Origin: Spirodela intermedia
Taxonomy: Eukaryota; Streptophyta; Magnoliopsida; Alismatales; Araceae
Assembly: GCA_902729315.2 (NCBI GenBank)
Contig: LR746279.1
Location: forward strand, 1,254,001 to 1,318,000
DNA: 64,000 nucleotides
Direction: 5' to 3'
The notes beneath the pieces were generated by a model. It was not told the DNA's origin, made no database searches, and saw only the letters and a program-made list of their open reading frames with translations. The first letter of the stretch is position 1. Every line of letters begins with the position of its first letter. A program made the translations under genes and the position numbers. Positions 42,601 to 54,700 of this stretch are shown in pieces.

Positions 42601-45600
42601 AAAGCATCTCTCTGTGTCTGCATGGACATTACTGAAGTGACATGCACAGCATGACGAAAGCCTTGCAAGCACCGAGATGTAGCAGTCTTGTCATCACTCT
42701 GGTCAAGTGTCACACTAAATGCAGCCAACAATGGGGCCCAGCAAACCTCCACCATGAATCTTAATATCGATGCATCGGTGACAGTATAATACAGCCTGCA
42801 AGATTGATGAGGGACATCCAAAATTAGGAGAGATAGGAGTGATGGTGTTTCAGTGGATCGAAGGTGAGCTTACTCTGATTTGCCAGCATTTGCCTTAAAC
42901 TGCTCTTGAATATGCCTAATGAGCAAGTCGTTTGCACCCACTGCTTTCTCTTCAGATTGCCTCCCAGTGACTAGGTTGAAGATACTGTCAAGGCCCAAGA
43001 GCTTATTGATGGTGTTCCCCTGTCTACTCTGCGGAACAGAAGAATTGGTATTCATCTTTATCTCATTTTTTACAATCTGGTCGTACAGAGATCCCAAGTA
43101 CTCCTCTGCTAGATCTTTCCCTCCATCTATCCCTCTGTTATTGCGAATGAAGTCAGCCTTGGACATCTTCAGGGAAAAAGTTTCAAAAAAAAATCAGAGA
43201 AGGCATTTCTATCTGACTGTCTGAGGAAAAATATTGTTATAAACACATGCCACCCACCTTATCTTTTACCATGTTATTGTGCGCATCTGTGTTGAGCATT
43301 ATGACAGAATAAGCAAGAACATATGCAGTATCTGCACTGGTAAATGAATTTGGATTGCATTTACAATAACGTTCAGCAAATTTTTCCATGATACGATCAA
43401 TCTTCTGCGCTTCTCCGGGCAATCTGAAGCCCTGAAGGAAAAACCGAATGGCTTCACCAAAGTCCATACTATCAAAAACAAAGGAATCCACATATGCATG
43501 CATTACTTTCAAAGGAAATTCCTCCCTATCACCCAAATAATCTCCAATCACTTCCTTGTTCAAGCCACCAGTGACTTTGAGAAATGAAGCCACTTCTTGA
43601 GGAGAATCCCCAACTTTCTTTGAGTTTATAAGAAAATCAATGCCTTTGGAGGGTTTCCTATTGAATAGTGAGATACCTCTCTGCAATAACCAATAAATGT
43701 CACAAGAAGAGTTGAATGATATGCAAAATATGAAAGAAACTTTCAAGAGGAACAATGAATGTTTTACCTGGAGCTCTTTCTTGTATGCCCGACGTTGCTC
43801 AAGCGTGGCAGCATCAGATAGCTCAGAATTTACTTCAGAATGCAGGTCAAAGTCCAGTCCTCCTTCCTCTCCATTCAGTGAAGCATGATTGTCAGTAGAT
43901 GAATCAACTGATGAGTTTTTGGGTGAGAACTCCCCAATTCGTAACTGTTGGTCCATCCAGAATCCCATTGACTTGATGATGCAGACTAAACAACTGACAG
44001 ATCCATTTCGGAATGAAATATCTTGGGTAGGTGACAGTGTAGTTGCAGAACCAGGTGGTACACCAAGAGCAGTTTTCAGGAGTCCATTGACAGTCCTGCA
44101 AACATCTGATGGAATTAAAGTTGCTTTAATACATTTTATAAAATAGACTACTACAAATGATTTTAAAAACTGGATATAATAGTTATTTTCTGTTGATGTA
44201 TTTTTTCTGGCTTATTAATTGTTGTACTCAAGTGCTCAAGGTACATAGTTCTTGCAAGTTGTTTGGATTCTCACTTGTGAATCAGAAATGAGAGCAATTT
44301 TGCTGGTGATTTAAAGATATGGTGGATTCTCTTGCATGCAACACTCTGAATGATATCGGACGAAAAGATTGGAGTTGAATCAGGGGAATTCCAATTGATG
44401 AGATAGTTTGGAAGACCACTACAAGGTTGAAGGTATGAGCTCTGGTGTTAGGTAACGTACAGAGGAATGGGTTTCGTTTTTCTTAGTATGTTAGTGTAAC
44501 GGAGACTGCAATTGAATTGGGACTGGTCAGTCTGAGCTTGACCTTTATAGGTAATTCAGTTTTGGGCGTTTAAATAGAGGTAGACATCTGGATATGTGCT
44601 TTCTCAGAAAACTGAGATTGAGGCAACACCACTAGAAAACAAAAACACTACTCGGTAGCTTATTTCTTGTTTTAATTGGTACAATAAAATAATACAAAAA
44701 ATAAAAAGAGAATGCGACCAATTATGATTGTGCAAAGTACCTTTCGAAAATATTTGGTGCGTCAACATCACAATCATAGTTCACAAAGATGTCAATAACA
44801 ATCTGAGAATCTTGACAAATCTTTTCAAGCAAGTTCAGCACTGTCATTTTCTGCAAGAAACTGGGTTGAAGCACATTCTCTAGCACCCGAAGGATAAGCA
44901 TGGGGAAGAAAATCCCAATTTCCCCTTTCAATCCCGATCTAAACTTTGACAATAGGCTCATAAATATAGAGCATAAGAGCTGAAAAATACTCATCGAGGA
45001 CAATCCACTATTCTTTAGCAATGACAAGCAGAGGTACTGTTTGATAGCTCCAAGAAACCTGCACAAGTTTTAAAGTTCAAGAAATGATGGAAAATTCCAG
45101 TCGAATTTACCAAATATATGCGTGTTTCTTTAAATTGAAATAAATGCACGGTTAATTATCCAATGGAAGATCAACTCTTCTATTAGATAAAACCTCACAA
45201 GATCACATAAAGGATCCATCTTACAAGATAAAATGGAGATTGCGATCCACGATGTGGAAAAGGTCCATGCTTTATTTCACCAAATTTGAGTTTTCAATTC
45301 AAACTTCACTAGTCAACTACGGGTAATAAAAATAAAGGACTCTCTACTCCTAATAAAGCTCAAATTAGAAGACAACCTCTAAATGACAAGAAAATACAAA
45401 TAAAGGACTTCTGAAAATTCAAAAGAATGGTGATGAGATATGTAAAAGCTATTGCAAAATGAACTGGAGGATAACTTCCGGTGTCTCAACCCCATCTATT
45501 TGAAGGAAACAGAGTATTGTGATATTGTATCCACATTCATGTCATCAACCAGCACTCACTACTAATCTTTAATTCTACGTCAGTGGCCAATTTATTAAGA

Positions 45601-47532
45601 ACTTTGATGACATATATCACTAACGGTCTTTCCTTTTGACCCAAGGCAACTCCTTTTATTCATCCTCATGGTTCCATAGCCAGCACCATCCAAAGGCTAT
45701 CAAACCTTCTGCATGATTGATTCACAAAATACTGTGCTTCTTCTTCTTCTCAAATGAACCAACATTTTTAATAGACTGCATTTATGAGTTCATAACAAAA
45801 AAACATTTAGAACTTTAAATTAAACTAGAAAAGCTGTTTTCTCATTCGTGAATAAGATTTCACAATCAAAGATAAAAACAGTACTTTCAAGTGTCCTTCT
45901 GAAGCCATGGGGAATGATTTTAACAATTTAGGTTTATCTTATCAGCTCTAATTTTTTTATGTTGAACGATCCGTTGAATTACTTTTTTTCTTAGTCTTTT
46001 AGCATAAATATGGAAGTATGATTGAACTCAACAAGAATTCTTTAGGATATCACATGGTAGTGTTCATTTTAACGTCAGAAGAATAGCTTTAGCAGAATAC
46101 CGACATGGAGTAGAAATGTACAATTAACGTAAGCTCATAAAAGTGATTATGTGTGTCTTCACAACAGGTAGGATACTTCGTATCAAATAATAAACGATTA
46201 AGAAGTATATAGGTGTACAATCAAGAAGAGTTTACTAAAAAATTTTTAATATGTCCAAATAAATGGTAAGACGGAGCATATCAAAATATGCAGCAATCCA
46301 AGCATTACAATGATTTATCTATGTTTCAAAAGTATTTCCCTGATAAACAACTGTTAGAATTTCCATTTTCATGACAGAAGTAGAGGATTAATGTTGAATA
46401 ACTGACATCTAATATGGGCAAAAAATGGGGTTTGAATAGGAATCTGGAACATATAACCCAACTCTCATTGGATGCTAGAAATAGAACCTCAGGGCACTTA
46501 CTTCTCATTTGTTCGCCAAATCGGGCCAGCATTGTCAATAATGCTTTTCAGTAATTCCAATGATAACACTTTCCCCCTTATTAACAATGGATCCTCTGGG
46601 TTTTCATGTGGGGAAACCTTCATCGAAAACTTGCACAAGTTTTTAAATAAGAAAAACCCATCTTCGTGGATTTTACTCCCACCAGAATTTCCATCGGCAG
46701 AGGAATCGATGCTTCCCAACTCATGCTTCTCACCCCCAGAAGGACCTGATACTTCACCATTCTGTGACTCCGAAGGAATGCTTACACATTCACTGCCATC
46801 CATGACGTCCTTGATAAAATTCTGGGCAAGCTGGACCAGATTTGAGTCATTCAAGTTCTTATCTGACAGATCCAAGATGTCCGCAATAGATACGCTTTGG
46901 ACCTTAACAACCATGTCATTGGCCTCTACTCTCGCGTAGACAATCATGAGAATTTGAGCCAGGATCGCCTTTGCGCACAACTGGTTGACCCCACTGTGGC
47001 TACCAAGGTACACATTGTAGCAGCTTTTCACGATCTGGACCAGGCACGTCCCGCGGAGAGCCACGAACGGTGACCGGACGGCAGCAATGAGAACCCTCAG
47101 CATGCCGAGCTCGATGTTCTCGTCCCCAAAGCCGCCGCACTTACAGACGGAATCCATTATACGGGACGTCACGTCTAGATCATCGTCGCCATCCGATCGA
47201 CAACCTACGTCGCCGCGAACGACGCCCTGGAGGAAGAGCTTCTGCATGCATTCCAGCGCAGGTTCGACGACCTTCGCAGAGGACGAGTCTAGCGCGAGGA
47301 TGAGGGGCTGAAGAACCGACTCGGCATCCGACGGAGGTAGCCCCGCGAGAGAGGAACCAGAGGCGGCGTCAGAAGATTCGCTCAAGCCTTCCAGCCTGTC
47401 GAGCGCGGATTTGCAGGCGGAGACAATGTTCCCGTGCTTCCTCCAGGCGGCGTTCTTCACGATCTTGTCCAGCGAAGGCCCCAGGATCCTCCCCGCCCGG
47501 GAATTACCCCCGAGGGCTTGCGATGCCGCCAT
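38896..47532 (-). CDS. BIG5: Brefeldin A-inhibited ARF-GEF, BIG5/MIN7/BEN1-like
   Basis: Eleven exons on the minus strand: 47532-46502, 45058-44741, 44095-43768, 43680-43258, 43166-42874, 42795-42525, 41714-41212, 41130-40809, 40710-40374, 40292-39658 and 39501-38896. All join in phase to 1688 residues (family about 1740). The N terminus AGRILGPSLDKIVKNAAWRKH and the C terminus QSSIGPII fit BIG5 (At3g43300) rather than BIG1-4. Dimerisation and HUS-type regions precede the Sec7 domain at about residues 560-745. The catalytic glutamate of FRLPGEAQ is near residue 649. Conserved HDS regions follow (YNMNRIRLVWSRIW, then DSLRQLAMKFLEREELANYN). The protein activates ARF GTPases at the trans-Golgi/early endosome and acts in immunity in Arabidopsis. 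Several introns and the 5' UTR carry sense-strand CT tracts. Confidence 0.95.
39512..39535. repeat. (GA)n tract at a BIG5 acceptor
   Basis: In the sense strand this is a CT run ending 10 nt before the acceptor AG of the last BIG5 exon (39502-39503). It probably serves as the polypyrimidine tract. Confidence 0.95.
39626..39654. repeat. (GA)n tract at a BIG5 donor
   Basis: In the sense strand the CT run starts right at the donor of the intron (GTGCTCTCT). The same 156-nt intron therefore has CT tracts at both ends. Confidence 0.95.
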
Positions 47533-47686
47533 CGCTCGCAGATTTCAGATCCAGGCTTCGCCCAAGCCTGCATCAACCCGCTGAGCACAGAGGGAGAGAA
47601 ATCATACCAGGAACAAGGAAGAGGAGACGAGATCGCACCGATCCTCCACCTCCTCCGGCAGCGTGTGCAGGGAGCTCTCGAGGATA

Positions 47687-47689
<3 letters not shown>

Positions 47690-47756
<67 letters not shown>
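47690..47756. repeat. (GA)33 microsatellite upstream of BIG5
   Basis: About 160 nt upstream of the BIG5 start codon; CT in the sense of that gene. Confidence 0.98.
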
Positions 47757-47758
<2 letters not shown>

Positions 47759-48184
47759 CACGAGAGGCTGCTCTTCTGACCGACCCCGTCGTCTTTGCCC
47801 GACGGTGGGAGGCGAAGGTAGGAGATCGTACAAAACAGAGCTGCCCTCCATGCGGAGGTTTGTGGGCCGGTTTGGACCGTGGAAGGAACATCAGGGCCCA
47901 GAATATGGACTTGTGGCGTTGACTGGCCAACCTCACGTCTGAGGTTTGACTCACAAAACCAAGTCAACGCATGACCCCACAGTACTAGTACGCCTATCGC
48001 CCGGATGTAACCTCTCTCTCTCTCTCTCTCGTAGTGATCTTATATAAAGTTAAGCAATAAAGTAATTTAGATATTAAAGCTAAAAATATAATATTAATTT
48101 GATTAATTACTCTACGTTGAAACTCGTAGATATTGAGCTGAATCATATGGATGGGGTCAACTCCACAGGGTCAAACTTGAGCTA

Positions 48185-48350
48185 ACAAGAGGAAATATAT
48201 GATTAGAAGTCAACGCTAGGAAACCCGGAAGAGAAAAATATACGATTAAAGGTCAACGCTGCGGAACCCAGAGGATACAATCAACTAAAGTCAACACTCT
48301 CGAGAGAAAATATGCGATTAGAAGTCAACTCTGGGAAACCCAGAAGAGAT
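48185..48350. repeat. Minisatellite with about 42-55 bp units carrying GTCAAC
   Basis: Units near 48190, 48231, 48275 (decayed) and 48301 share GAAAATAT, GATTA(G/A)A(A/G)GTCAAC and GGAA(A)CCC(A/G)GA in order. Confidence 0.8.
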
Positions 48351-48741
48351 CTTCAGAAGAATCAGGAATGCTTATGGACGAAGGCGACCTACATTTTCCC
48401 GAACAGTATAAAGAAAGAAATTGAATAAAAGGCGATATAATCAAAGAGAATATGAGAATAATCCGAAAGCATATAGATTATCTTCCTCGTTCAAGAGATG
48501 GAAGTCAACGCCCAATACGCTACACAACATCAGGTGCTTCAAAGCCGATAGGGAAATCACCTGAGTTGAGCTCATGCTGGTAAAACTGTCAGCAAATGGC
48601 AATGCTGCTTCAAGTATCCAAAGATAGAAATACGAAATAATTTTGGAGGATGTCAAGTATAGGCATGTCATGTATCCTTGGTTGCCTTGTCATCCCAATT
48701 AACCAGTTGGCAACACAAAGTCAACTGCCCACCAAGTCATA

Positions 48742-48743
<2 letters not shown>

Positions 48744-48791
<48 letters not shown>

Positions 48792-48866
48792 CCCCCTCCC
48801 CTCTCCCTCCCTCTCTGTCTCTGTCTGTCTGTCTCTGTCTCTCTCTCTCTCTATCTCTCTCTCTCC
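48744..48866. repeat. CT-rich low-complexity region
   Basis: (CT)n at 48744-48788, then CCCCCCTCCC and mixed CT/TGTCT repeats. Open frames across it are repeat artefacts. Confidence 0.95.
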
Positions 48867-49305
48867 CACCTTGTTCTGACGATGGATGCTCCACCACCAT
48901 GGGGCAGTTTCAGTTCATCGAGATTAACAAAACAAGATGAAATTTTTAGCCATTAATGGAAAAAAAAAACAGCGTATCAACAAGAATTCGTAAGACTTTA
49001 CTCACTACTTAAGATCAAAGCTTGGAAAGCATGCGAGAGTAAAGATCTCATGAAACTGTTTTCTACTGATTAACATTTCCTACTGATCTCAAGGGGGGTG
49101 GAGACAGGGCCAAATAGCTGTTAGATATCAGAATTCTCATACACATCACAGAAAGGAAGAGACAAGGTGGAGTTTCAACACAGCCATTATACCTGGGCTT
49201 CTAGGATTACCATAGAATGAGCCGGACAAGACCAAACTAAAACCTCTCTCTCCAATATCTTTCAGTCTAAAAGCAATGAACTGAAGAAACTAAGATGATA
49301 AAAAT

Positions 49306-50133
49306 TCATCCTTGCTTCTGCTCTCTTTCTCTGTTCCATTGTTCAATCCTGGCCCGTCGTTCTTCGCTGCCTTCTCTGGCAGGGCTCCTCATCCGTCTGG
49401 GGCTCCCATGACGGCGGCGCCCGCCATCATTCTCATGCCTTCCCGGCCTGTCACCTCCTCTGCGTCCGCCGTCACGGTGCTCGCCACGGTCACGGTAGTC
49501 CCCATGATCACGAGGCTCTTTCCGATGGTGGGGGCTCGGGCTCCGACTGCGGCTCCCTTTTGATCTCCGGTAACGTCCGTAAAGCTTCCTTCGCAGTTCC
49601 CTTCCAATCTGCTTCACGTGCATGAAATTGCAGTATCCACCACGATTGCAGTTGTTCTCCTCGAACTGTCGGCAGGTGGCCTCACGAAAATCCGTGACAG
49701 GGGAGAAGTCGGCAATGATGGGACGACCAGAATAGAACCGGCCCTGGAGTGCACGCAGAGCTGCCTCAGCCTGTTCTTCCTCCTTGAACTGGACATAGAC
49801 ATTCCCCACCATATGATCAGCAAGGTTGTCACATACATTCAGGCTCTCAATCTCCCCAAACTTGTTGAGCTCCTCAAAGATATCCTCGTAGAAATCCTCG
49901 AAATGCTCCTGGATCTTCCGGGGGTCAATGGGCTGCCCCTGAGTGTCCACGCCGGGGGTGATCATATCGGGTCTCTGATACATGTTGGAGAGCAGAAGGG
50001 TGGGAGATATTGTCGGACGGTTGTGGAGCCGGGAACATCGGTCCCCGTGCCGGCATGCCCCAATCTTGAAGTAGAATGGACAATTCACCCTGTCCTTCTC
50101 CGTACCAAATATAGAAGCCAAGTGTTCCGCCAT
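49306..50133 (-). CDS. U2AF35: U2AF small subunit (U2AF35)
   Basis: Uninterrupted coding sequence of 275 residues. The first CCCH zinc finger ([16 protein letters not shown] with His) is at about residues 18-37. The U2AF homology motif follows ([19 protein letters not shown], then [17 protein letters not shown]), then the second CCCH finger ([19 protein letters not shown]). The C terminus is an Arg-rich tail with [12 protein letters not shown] and GGRR repeats, the plant version of the RS domain. The protein recognises the 3' splice-site AG with U2AF65 in the nucleus. Plant U2AF35 genes often have an intron in the 5' UTR, and the sequence upstream to about 50640 could hold one. A reversed telo-box lies at 50658-50666. 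Confidence 0.96.
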   Translation of the reverse strand: MAEHLASIFGTEKDRVNCPFYFKIGACRHGDRCSRLHNRPTISPTLLLSNMYQRPDMITPGVDTQGQPIDPRKIQEHFEDFYEDIFEELNKFGEIESLNVCDNLADHMVGNVYVQFKEEEQAEAALRALQGRFYSGRPIIADFSPVTDFREATCRQFEENNCNRGGYCNFMHVKQIGRELRRKLYGRYRRSKGSRSRSPSPHHRKEPRDHGDYRDRGEHRDGGRRGGDRPGRHENDGGRRRHGSPRRMRSPAREGSEERRARIEQWNREREQKQG

Positions 50134-51779
50134 TAGAGTGAGGCTTCGTAACCGGCAGGACCTTCACCTCGCAGAGAAGACCTGTCCAGAAAAAGATGAT
50201 ACAAAGTCTGAGTTCCTACGCAGATGATTAAAGCTTATTAGCGTCCAAGAGATCAACGGACAACGACGATCCGAAATGCTTCCTCGCTCTACGAGAGAGG
50301 TGCAGCAGACTTTCAGAATAGAAGAAAACACCAGAAAAATGGCTCTCACCACTCCCCCCGACAAAAGATTAGGTGCACCACAACCTAGCTATGAAATCGA
50401 GCATAACACCACCATTGACGATCTACAGAACAACAGATATCTTATCCCAGCTTGATATCAGATGTTCAGGCCTAAAAAATCCCTCAACTCGTAGACGAAC
50501 GGGATCACGGGACGAACAACAGGAATCAACAGAATGAGGGGGAGGGTGGGGGAAATCAATCAAAACGAGGTTTACAAAGAGATTAGATCATGTTCAGGAT
50601 AATGGCGACGCTGACCTCTAGACCTCCGGGGATCGCACTCCGGGAGGGAGGAGATTCCTAGGGTTTCGCCACCGTGAGGTTTCACTCCAGCGACGAACGA
50701 GCGATCGGGGGCACTGCTCCAGGGTTTTCTTTTTTCTTAAAAGGCCACTATTGGACACTTTCGGATTGTCTCGAACACGGGTACCCGTTTTTGCGATCCG
50801 ATAAACTTACTAGTTTGGCCGGGGTCAACTCAGTTGCTTGGATCGAAAGCGGCCCGACTTAGCTCGGATCGTCCACCCGTTCCGCAACCCGAATCACAAA
50901 ATCACCCCCCAAGACAAATCAAATCCGAACAATGAATTCTACAGATTCCTAGAATCGTCAACAGGCCGAGAACGCCCGCAGCCCGGCCAAGCCAGATTAA
51001 CTTGTCGGGCTTTTGACGCAAAATAGGCCCGATTTGGCCTCCCTCTCTCCCTCTTACCTCTCTCCTCTGTGTCTCCCTCCTTATGTTCTGACTGACCCCC
51101 CAATGTTCCGCCTTGGGCCCACATTTCGGGCTTTTCTGGGTAAAATCGGCGCCAGGCCCGGACCCATATGAGGCCGGGCCTTATGAAGCCCGAAATTACA
51201 CATCCTTTGGAAAAAAATAATTATTTAATTGGATTCTGAGGAAATAATCCGAATGCACGATTTTATTTTTACTTTATTTATTTTAATGATTACCGTAATA
51301 TTTATGAGAAGAAAATAAGTTTATTTAAATAAATTATTCTCTTCCTTTCTCACCATCATCATCATCGTCCCTGCCTTCTTACCCTCCCCGACTCCGGCGA
51401 TGTCGGCTCTGCAACCCGGCCAGCCCTCCACGAGTCTCTCCCCCCAAAGACCTGCTAATATTAGCAAGACCCTCTAGAGAGAGAGAGAGTTGGAGGCCGA
51501 GTCAAAGGAGAGGGGAGGAGGGCGATGGAACTGACGGTGAGAGACTCTCTCTCTCTCTCTCTCTGTGTTTCTCTCTCCAGGACTTCGACGTTCCTGCATG
51601 GGGCGGAATGGCGGTGGATATCTCCAAGGAAGCTCCGTTAATGGCGGCACCTCCTCCCTGAGAAGACCCACACACCCATCTTCTCCTCTCTCCTGAACCC
51701 CCTACCAGAGCTCCCGACAAAGAGAGAGAGAGAGAGAAACTGCGGGGGATTCGAGCTCGGGTGATGAGATAGAGGAATA
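50134..51779. promoter_or_regulatory. Divergent upstream region of U2AF35 and CSLD
   Basis: The U2AF35 side (50134-50700) probably includes the 5' UTR, a possible 5'-UTR intron and a telo-box at 50658-50666 (CTAGGGTTT). The middle (50840-51190) is dense in GGGCC and GCCCG elements like those in the LHCB7/NTR promoter. An AT-rich stretch follows at 51200-51340. The CSLD side has CT and GA runs at 51545-51564 and 51721-51737 in the probable 5' UTR. No gene was recognised here. Confidence 0.5.
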
Positions 51780-54700
51780 ATGGCTTCGCAGCCGCAGAAC
51801 CCATCGAAGAAGGCCCTCCGAACTCCGGGAGGGAGCGGATCGCAGAGCTCGAGGACGAACCAGACGGTGAAATTCGCTCGTCGGACTTCGAGCGGCCGCT
51901 ACGTGAGCCTCTCGAGGGAGGACATTGACATCTCCGGCGAGATCTCCGGCGACTACATGAACTACACCGTGCACATCCCTCCGACGCCCGATAACCAACC
52001 CATGAACGAGCCCATGGAGGCCTCCTCAGTGGCGCTGAAGGCGGAGGAGCAGTACGTCTCCAACTCCCTCTTCACCGGCGGCTTCAACACCGTCACCAGA
52101 GCCCATCTCATGGACAAGGTCATCGATCACCAAACCAGGCACCCCCAGATGGCCGCCGGCAAGGGTTCCCTCTGCTCCATGGCCGCCTGCGACGGCAAGG
52201 TCATGACCGACGAGAATGGCGACGATCTCGACCCCTGCGAGTGCCGGTAAATCTTTTCTTTTTAGGTTTGATTCTTTCCGCTGGTCGTCTTCTCCGGCAC
52301 CGGCGAGGTACTCCGGCAGTGGTGATCGGCGTGTGCAGGTTCAAGATATGCAGGGATTGTTATATGGACGCGCAGAAGGGAGGGGGGATGTGCCCGGGAT
52401 GCAAGGAGCCGTACAAGGTGGGGGAGTACGACGACGGCGACCCGCCGGAGTTCTCCGCCGGGGCGGCGCTGCCGCTGCCGGCGCCGGCGAGCCAGAAGAC
52501 GGACCGCCGAATGTCGGTTATGAAGTCCACCAACAAGTCGCTTCTGATGAGGAGCCAAACGGGAGAGTTCGACCACAACCGGTGGCTGTTCGAGACCAAG
52601 GGAACCTACGGCTACGGCAACGCCTTCTGGGCCAAGGACGACGGCTACGGCGGCGCCGGCGCCGGAGAAGACGACAGCGACTTCAGTGGGCCGCCGCCGG
52701 AGGCCATGGACAAGCAATGGAAGCCGCTCACCCGCAAGATCCCCATGCCCACCGCCATCATCAGCCCTTACAGGCTCCTCATCGCCGTCCGCATCGTCGC
52801 GTTAGGGTTCTTCCTCCAGTGGCGGGTGAAGCATCCCAACGAGGAGGCCCTCTGGCTCTGGGGCATGTCCATCGTCTGCGAGCTCTGGTTCGCCTTCTCA
52901 TGGCTTCTGGACCAGATCCCCAAGCTCTGTCCCATCAACCGGGCCACCGATCTTGCCGTGCTCCGGGACAAGTTCGACTCGCCGTCGCCGGCGAACCCCG
53001 CCGGCCGCTCCGACCTCCCCGGCGTCGACGTCTTCGTCTCCACCGCCGACCCAGAAAAGGAGCCGCCGCTGGTCACCGCCAACACCATCCTCTCCATCCT
53101 CGCTGTCGACTACCCGGTGGAGAAGCTCGCTTGCTACGTCTCCGACGACGGCGGCGCTCTTCTCACCTTCGAGGCCATGGCGGAGGCCGCAAGTTTCGCT
53201 GCCATCTGGGTCCCCTTCTGCCGGAAGCACGATATCGAGCCCAGAAATCCAGACAGCTACTTCAACGTGAAGGGCGACCCCACGAAGAACAAGCGGCGGT
53301 CTGATTTCGTCAAGGACCGGCGGCGGATCAAGCGGGAGTACGATGAATTCAAGGTGAGGATCAACGGGTTGCCGGATTCCATCCGACGGCGCTCCGACGC
53401 GTTCAACGCGAGGGAGGAGATGAAGATGCTGAAGATGATGAGGGAGAAGGGGGCCGATCCTTCTGAGCCCATCAAGGTGCAGAAGGCGACTTGGATGGCG
53501 GATGGAACCCACTGGCCGGCGACTTGGGCAGTCTCCGCCGCTGACCACGGGAAGGGAGATCACCCCAGCGTGTTGCAGGTGATGCTCCGGCCGCCGGCGC
53601 CGGAGCCGGTGATGGGTCCGCCGGAGGAGGAGAGGATGATGGACTTCTCAGACGTGGACGTGAGGTTGCCGATGCTGGTGTACATGTCCAGGGAGAAGAG
53701 GAGGGGATATGATCATAATAAGAAGGCCGGGGCCATGAATGCTCTGGTTAGGTCATCGGCGGTGCTCTCCAATGGTGCCTTCATCCTGAACCTGGACTGC
53801 GACCACTACGTTTACAACTCGCAGGCCATTAGAGAGGGGATGTGCTTTATGATGGACCGCGGTGGGGACCGGATCTGCTACATCCAGTTCCCCCAGAGGT
53901 TCGAGGGGATCGACCCCTCCGACCGCTACGCGAATCACAACACCGTCTTCTTCGACGGCAACATGCGCGCCCTCGACGGCGTCCAGGTAACTAACCCTAA
54001 CCCTTCTTCGTCTTCTTCTTCCTCTACTTCTACTACTACTACTACAATTTTCTTCTTCTCGCCGATGGTTCTGGGTTCTTCTCTGCGCAGGGGCCGGTGT
54101 ACGTCGGCACGGGGTGCCTCTTCCGGCGCTTCGCTCTCTACGGCTTCGACCCGCCGAGGGCGACGGAGTACTCCGGCTGGTTCATCAAGAGGAAGAAGAA
54201 GAGCAAGATCGGCGATGGAAATCCAGAGTCGGAGACGAGAGCGTTGAGATCAGACGAGCTCGAAGAAGACGGCTTGGAGGTGGCCCTCCTTCAGAAGAGC
54301 TTCGGAAACTCCACCGCCCTCGCCAAGTCCGTCGCCATCGCCGAGTTTCAGGGCCGCCCCCTCGCCGACCACCCCGGCGTCAAGAACGGCCGCCCCCCCG
54401 GCGCCCTCCGCGTCCCCCGCGAACCCCTTGACTCCTCCGTCGTCACCGAGGCCGTCTCCGTCATCTCCTGCTGGTAATCTCCTCTTCCTCTCTTCCTTTC
54501 TTCTTCTTCCTCTCCGGCGAGTGACTGACCAACCAGCCGGTGCAGGTACGAGGACAAGACGGAGTGGGGCAGCCGCATCGGCTGGATCTACGGTTCCGTC
54601 ACGGAGGACGTCGTCACCGGCTACCGCATGCACAACCGCGGGTGGCGCTCCGTCTACTGCATCACCAAAAGAGATGCCTTCCGCGGCTCCGCCCCCATCA

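Larger units (their letters stand above)
47533..49305. other. 5' flank of BIG5 and spacer
   Basis: Contains the (GA)33 run at 47690-47756, probably within the BIG5 5' UTR or promoter, and a (CT)n at 48012-48030. A GTCAAC-bearing minisatellite lies at 48185-48350 and CT/CCCT-rich low-complexity sequence at 48744-48866. The last few hundred nt are the 3' flank of U2AF35. No gene was recognised. Confidence 0.65.

Noticed and set aside
38896-47532. BIG gene read as the orthologue of BIG1 next to CSLD4 in Arabidopsis
   Set aside because: The N and C termini and the Sec7 flanks match the BIG5/MIN7 class, not BIG1-4, so the apparent synteny with At4g38200 was not claimed.
48441-48671. Minus-strand frame with SFTSMSSTQVISLSALKHL
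   Set aside because: It looks faintly protein-like and a GTGATT donor could follow SSTQ, but no neighbouring exon or family could be identified.
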